From assembly GCA_964613215.1 (NCBI GenBank), contig CAZTHK010000014.1:1-64000 (forward strand): a stretch of 64,000 nt of DNA, in the 5' to 3' direction. Under the pieces are notes generated by a model. That model had not been told where the DNA came from. It made no database searches and saw only the letters and a list, made by a program, of their open reading frames with translations. Every line of letters begins with the position of its first letter. The stretch's first letter is position 1. The translations under genes and the position numbers were made by a program. Positions 61,447 to 64,000 of this stretch are shown here, piece after piece. The DNA is from CAZTHK01 sp964613215. GTDB lineage: Bacteria; Krumholzibacteriota; Krumholzibacteriia; Krumholzibacteriales; CAZTHK01.

Positions 61447-61821
61447 TCACCTTTGATTCTGAGCCTCCCGCCTTCGAATCAGGGTATTTATTCTGTTATA
61501 TACAGCCAGCCAGCGCTGGGGATTCTGTTTCAGTTTATCCAGTGTTCTGACCACCCTTACACTGTCGGTCCGGTTTTTGAGCTGAAACAACTTTTTTTCA
61601 AGTTTTTCCTGATTATCTTGAAGATCGCCTTCAATTTTGGTTATTTTCATGTAGGTAGTTACAAGATAACGTTCATCCGGTGTGAGAGTCTGATTCTTCT
61701 TCTGGGAAACACTATCTTCCGGAACGCATGAGGAAAGAATAACCAGCAGTACAACCGTGACTACTGGTAAGTGCTTAAAAGGCAGTGATGATAGAGGGGT
61801 ATTCATATCAGTTCGCCGCAT
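61447..61821 (-). CDS. Small putative lipoprotein, antisense between rseP and the Omp85 gene
   Basis: A 124-aa protein on the minus strand with a textbook lipoprotein start: basic region, VVTVVLLVILSSC with lipobox LSSC (Cys near 32). The mature part of about 90 residues is helical and charged (LTPDERYLVTTYMKITKIEGD, LEKKLFQLKNRTDSVRV), possibly a small coiled coil. The start is uncertain: the ATG at 61821 is the first after a stop, and a second ATG at 61806 is in frame; an AAGGAG is present but about 20 nt upstream. It converges on rseP, with the two stops 2 nt apart. No family recognised. Confidence 0.65.
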   Translation of the reverse strand: MRRTDMNTPLSSLPFKHLPVVTVVLLVILSSCVPEDSVSQKKNQTLTPDERYLVTTYMKITKIEGDLQDNQEKLEKKLFQLKNRTDSVRVVRTLDKLKQNPQRWLAVYNRINTLIRRREAQNQR

Positions 61822-61902
61822 CCGGGATGATTATTCTGGGTCTCCTTATAAGAGCCGTAATTAACTGCCGGCTGCTGGATAGGATACAGATTGGGTGTGT
61901 GG

Positions 61903-63837
61903 ATGTCAAATTCAATAATTAACGGTTTTAAACGCCCCGGGGGCGGATTTCTCTTCATACCGGCATGCTGCCTGTCTGTTCTGCTTTTTTCCTCCCCCCT
62001 CTTTTCTCAGGATTTTGGTATGAATCTTCCGGTGGTGGAGAGGATAGTAATTCTGGGTAACAAGACCTACGATGATAACACCTTGAAGGAAAAGATGCGT
62101 ACCAGGGAGAAGAGATTCTATCACTTCATCAAACAGCCGAGATTCCGCAGTGATTTTCTAAAACGGGATGTGGATGCCATCAAAACCTTTTACCAGCACA
62201 ATGGGTTTTTCGGTGTTGAGGTAGAGATAGATGAAGTGAAGAGGGACCGCAAGAATAATACTGTGAGTATCAGGATAATGATTAATGAGGGACCGCAGAC
62301 CATAGTAAGAGATTTGAGTTTTACTCCTCAGAAAGTGGTGGAGAGTGAAGAGTTGCGGGAAGGTATCAAGCTCAGGGAGGGCCAGCCCTATAATCCGAAC
62401 TTGCTGGAGGTAGACCGGTATACCATTTTCAGAAAGTTTTTTGAAAAAGGCTATCTGGGGGCGAGCATCCAGGGAGAGGTGAAAGTGGATTCTTACAGGG
62501 TTGGTATCGATTGGAAGATAGAGCCCGGAGATCCGCTGAGAATAAGGGGAATAGCCATAAAGGGCAACACCGGGGTAAGGGAGGGTTTGGTCAGAAGGGA
62601 GCTGACCATCCGGGGAGGGGAGTATTTCGATCTCAGGAGGGTGCTGGAGAGCAAGCAGAATCTCTATGACACCGGCTATTTCGCTTCGGTGGAGATAGAT
62701 CCGGTAAATATCGATATGGCCAGCAGGGAGGTGGACCTGCAGATCAAGGTGAGGGAGAGGGATATGGGTTATCTGGAAACAGGTTTGGGAGTGGGAAATG
62801 TTCATGGAAACAGGGTATTCGCCGAGTGGGGACAGCGCAACCTGCTGGGAAGGGGTTATGCCCTGAACCTGAAGACGGATTATGCATTTCGTCTGTTCGA
62901 GGAGGGTGAAATATCATTCTCCAGGATAGATATGGAGAGGAGCTACTATCACCACGAGGGGGAACTGCGGTTTCCCCATATATTTTCAACCTGGAATACC
63001 TTTGCCATGGGTGCCATGTATGAGAATGACCAGACCGTGGAGCCGGCCCAGGTTAAGGTTTCCAGCTATAGAGCCAATATTTCCCGGATGTATTCCCGCA
63101 AAACTACCCTGCTGCTGGGATATTCCTACGAAAGGGTCACCCGGCTGGGGGTTCCTGAAGAGAGGGAAAAATCCAGAAGGAGATCACTGCATTTTTCATA
63201 TAACAGGGACACCAGGGACTTCTATTTTAATCCCCGCAGGGGAAAATATGTGGCAGTGGAGGGAAGGTATGCCGGTGGTTTCCTGGGGGGGGAGGACCAT
63301 TACTATTCCCTGGTGAGTTCATTCCAGAATTATACGGCATTACCCTGGAAGACTGTTTTTGCCTACAGGTTAAGAGCTGGTTTCAGTGAACCATTCGGAG
63401 AAAGCCGGGACAGGGGAATACCAATAGAGAGCCGTTTCTTTATGGGAGGGGGTAATTCGGTAAGGGGTTACAAGGAGAATTCCATCGGGCCGATGGATCA
63501 GGGCGGCAATCCCTTCGGAGGAAGAATCATGCTGCTTACCAATATGGAATTTAGATTTCCCATCCCCTTCTTTTCAGCCGTGAATATCAGCGGGGCAGCT
63601 TTTCTGGACGGAGGAAATGTCTGGAGGAATCTGGATGAGATACAACCGGGACAGTTCAGCATTACGGATCTGGACGAAGATGTTTCCGCCCTCCACTACA
63701 GATACAGTTATGGATTCGGAATCAGGTATAATACCCCTCTGGGGCCGATAAGACTGGATGTTGGTTTCCCCCTGACGGTGACGGATGATATGGATTATAA
63801 CTCGTGGATACATATAAGCCTGGGACAGATTTTCTGA
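61903..63837 (+). CDS. bamA: Omp85-family outer-membrane assembly protein (BamA/TamA-like)
   Basis: Inserts beta-barrels into the outer membrane. The 644-aa protein has a signal peptide (FLFIPACCLSVLLFSSPLFS), three recognisable POTRA domains (about 30-105, 105-190 and 190-265; VERIVILGNKTYDDNTL, QTIVRDLSFTPQKVVE, RIRGIAIKGNTGVREG) and a 16-strand barrel whose L6 loop has FFMGGGNSVRGYKEN, ending in Phe. Five POTRAs are usual in proteobacterial BamA and three in TamA. Position after rseP argues for BamA; the following tamB-like gene argues for TamA. ATG 61903 is chosen over a TTG at 61891; the ribosome site is poor. Confidence 0.88.
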   Translation: MSNSIINGFKRPGGGFLFIPACCLSVLLFSSPLFSQDFGMNLPVVERIVILGNKTYDDNTLKEKMRTREKRFYHFIKQPRFRSDFLKRDVDAIKTFYQHNGFFGVEVEIDEVKRDRKNNTVSIRIMINEGPQTIVRDLSFTPQKVVESEELREGIKLREGQPYNPNLLEVDRYTIFRKFFEKGYLGASIQGEVKVDSYRVGIDWKIEPGDPLRIRGIAIKGNTGVREGLVRRELTIRGGEYFDLRRVLESKQNLYDTGYFASVEIDPVNIDMASREVDLQIKVRERDMGYLETGLGVGNVHGNRVFAEWGQRNLLGRGYALNLKTDYAFRLFEEGEISFSRIDMERSYYHHEGELRFPHIFSTWNTFAMGAMYENDQTVEPAQVKVSSYRANISRMYSRKTTLLLGYSYERVTRLGVPEEREKSRRRSLHFSYNRDTRDFYFNPRRGKYVAVEGRYAGGFLGGEDHYYSLVSSFQNYTALPWKTVFAYRLRAGFSEPFGESRDRGIPIESRFFMGGGNSVRGYKENSIGPMDQGGNPFGGRIMLLTNMEFRFPIPFFSAVNISGAAFLDGGNVWRNLDEIQPGQFSITDLDEDVSALHYRYSYGFGIRYNTPLGPIRLDVGFPLTVTDDMDYNSWIHISLGQIF

Positions 63838-63852
63838 TGAGGATGAAGTTTA

Positions 63853-64000
63853 ATGGTTAAGCGAATTCTGGAATCCAAAGTAATGCCCTGGCTTTCCCTG
63901 TTGACAGGTTTGATAGTAACCATCTTCATCATGGCTGTGATCCTGATACATACTGACTTCTTCGCTGCCAATACCGGCCGCCTTCTTTCCAGATTCATGT
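63853..64000 (+). CDS. Start of a TamB/AsmA-like gene, cut by the window edge
   Basis: ATG at 63853, 15 nt after the Omp85 stop, opens a frame that runs out of the window after 49 codons. GAGGATGAAG precedes it. The N-terminus is a basic segment followed by one membrane anchor (MPWLSLLTGLIVTIFIMAVILI), typical of TamB/AsmA-like proteins, which stand next to Omp85 genes in many diderms. Only the anchor is visible, so the identity is inferred from position. Confidence 0.55.
   Translation, partial: MVKRILESKVMPWLSLLTGLIVTIFIMAVILIHTDFFAANTGRLLSRFM

Overview
The window looks like a chromosome segment of a diderm (Gram-negative-type), anaerobic, probably uncultured bacterium of the FCB superphylum or a neighbouring candidate phylum. 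The signs are: an Omp85 barrel plus a TamB-like start, ExbB/ExbD/TonB genes and an OprB-type porin (outer membrane); a PorV-like barrel and several proteins with the FlgD-like 'YPNPF ... WDG' C-terminal module common in FCB lineages; and ferredoxin-dependent 2-oxoacid metabolism (KorABCD, full-length pyruvate:ferredoxin oxidoreductase). Phylum-level assignment is inference. Nearly all genes lie on the + strand; the exceptions are the partial secreted protein at the left edge, nifJ and a small lipoprotein.

Layout. 1-1.2 kb: 3'-truncated secreted protein (-). 1.7 kb: tRNA-Thr. 2.0-6.3 kb: korD, korABC and a malic enzyme. 6.7-19.7 kb: an envelope block with an OprB-type porin, a 1013-aa repeat surface protein, a PorV-like barrel fused to a FlgD-like domain, a 1095-aa TPR protein, ExbB, two ExbD, a TonB-family protein and a FlgD/OmpA-like protein. 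19.9-26.1 kb: acetyl-CoA synthetase, a 700-bp gene-free stretch with several strong stem-loops, and nifJ. 26.3-29.9 kb: phosphohexomutase (glmM-like), glmS, ridA. 29.95 kb: a selenocysteine tRNA. 30.1-36.6 kb: DUF5683 protein, lepB, and the heat-shock cluster hrcA-grpE-dnaK-dnaJ with a CIRCE-like operator. 36.8-44.9 kb: rsmE, a probable SRP RNA, yqeY, cvpA, mutS2, dnaG, rpoD. 45 kb: tRNA-Met. 45.4-53.1 kb: YCF48-like lipoprotein, zinc-ribbon coiled-coil protein, RNase H-like gene, RNase P RNA, recJ, dtd, maf, yjbQ, mtnA. 53.3-64 kb: rplM-rpsI, then rpsB-tsf-pyrH-frr-uppS-cdsA-dxr-rseP, an antisense lipoprotein, the Omp85 gene and the start of a tamB-like gene.

How the genes work together. KorABCD, NifJ, malic enzyme and AcsA form a ferredoxin-linked acetyl-CoA / 2-oxoglutarate / C4 node. 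glmM-glmS feed UDP-GlcNAc synthesis; uppS, cdsA, dxr, rseP and the Omp85 gene serve envelope building. The 12.7-19.7 kb genes (TPR scaffold, one ExbB, two ExbD, TonB-like, PorV-like/FlgD-like partners) look like an energised trans-envelope machine whose substrate or function is not evident; this is the best candidate here for an undescribed system. The second notable group is RNA: selC, RNase P RNA, a probable SRP RNA and an unassigned structured region at 21.9-22.45 kb.
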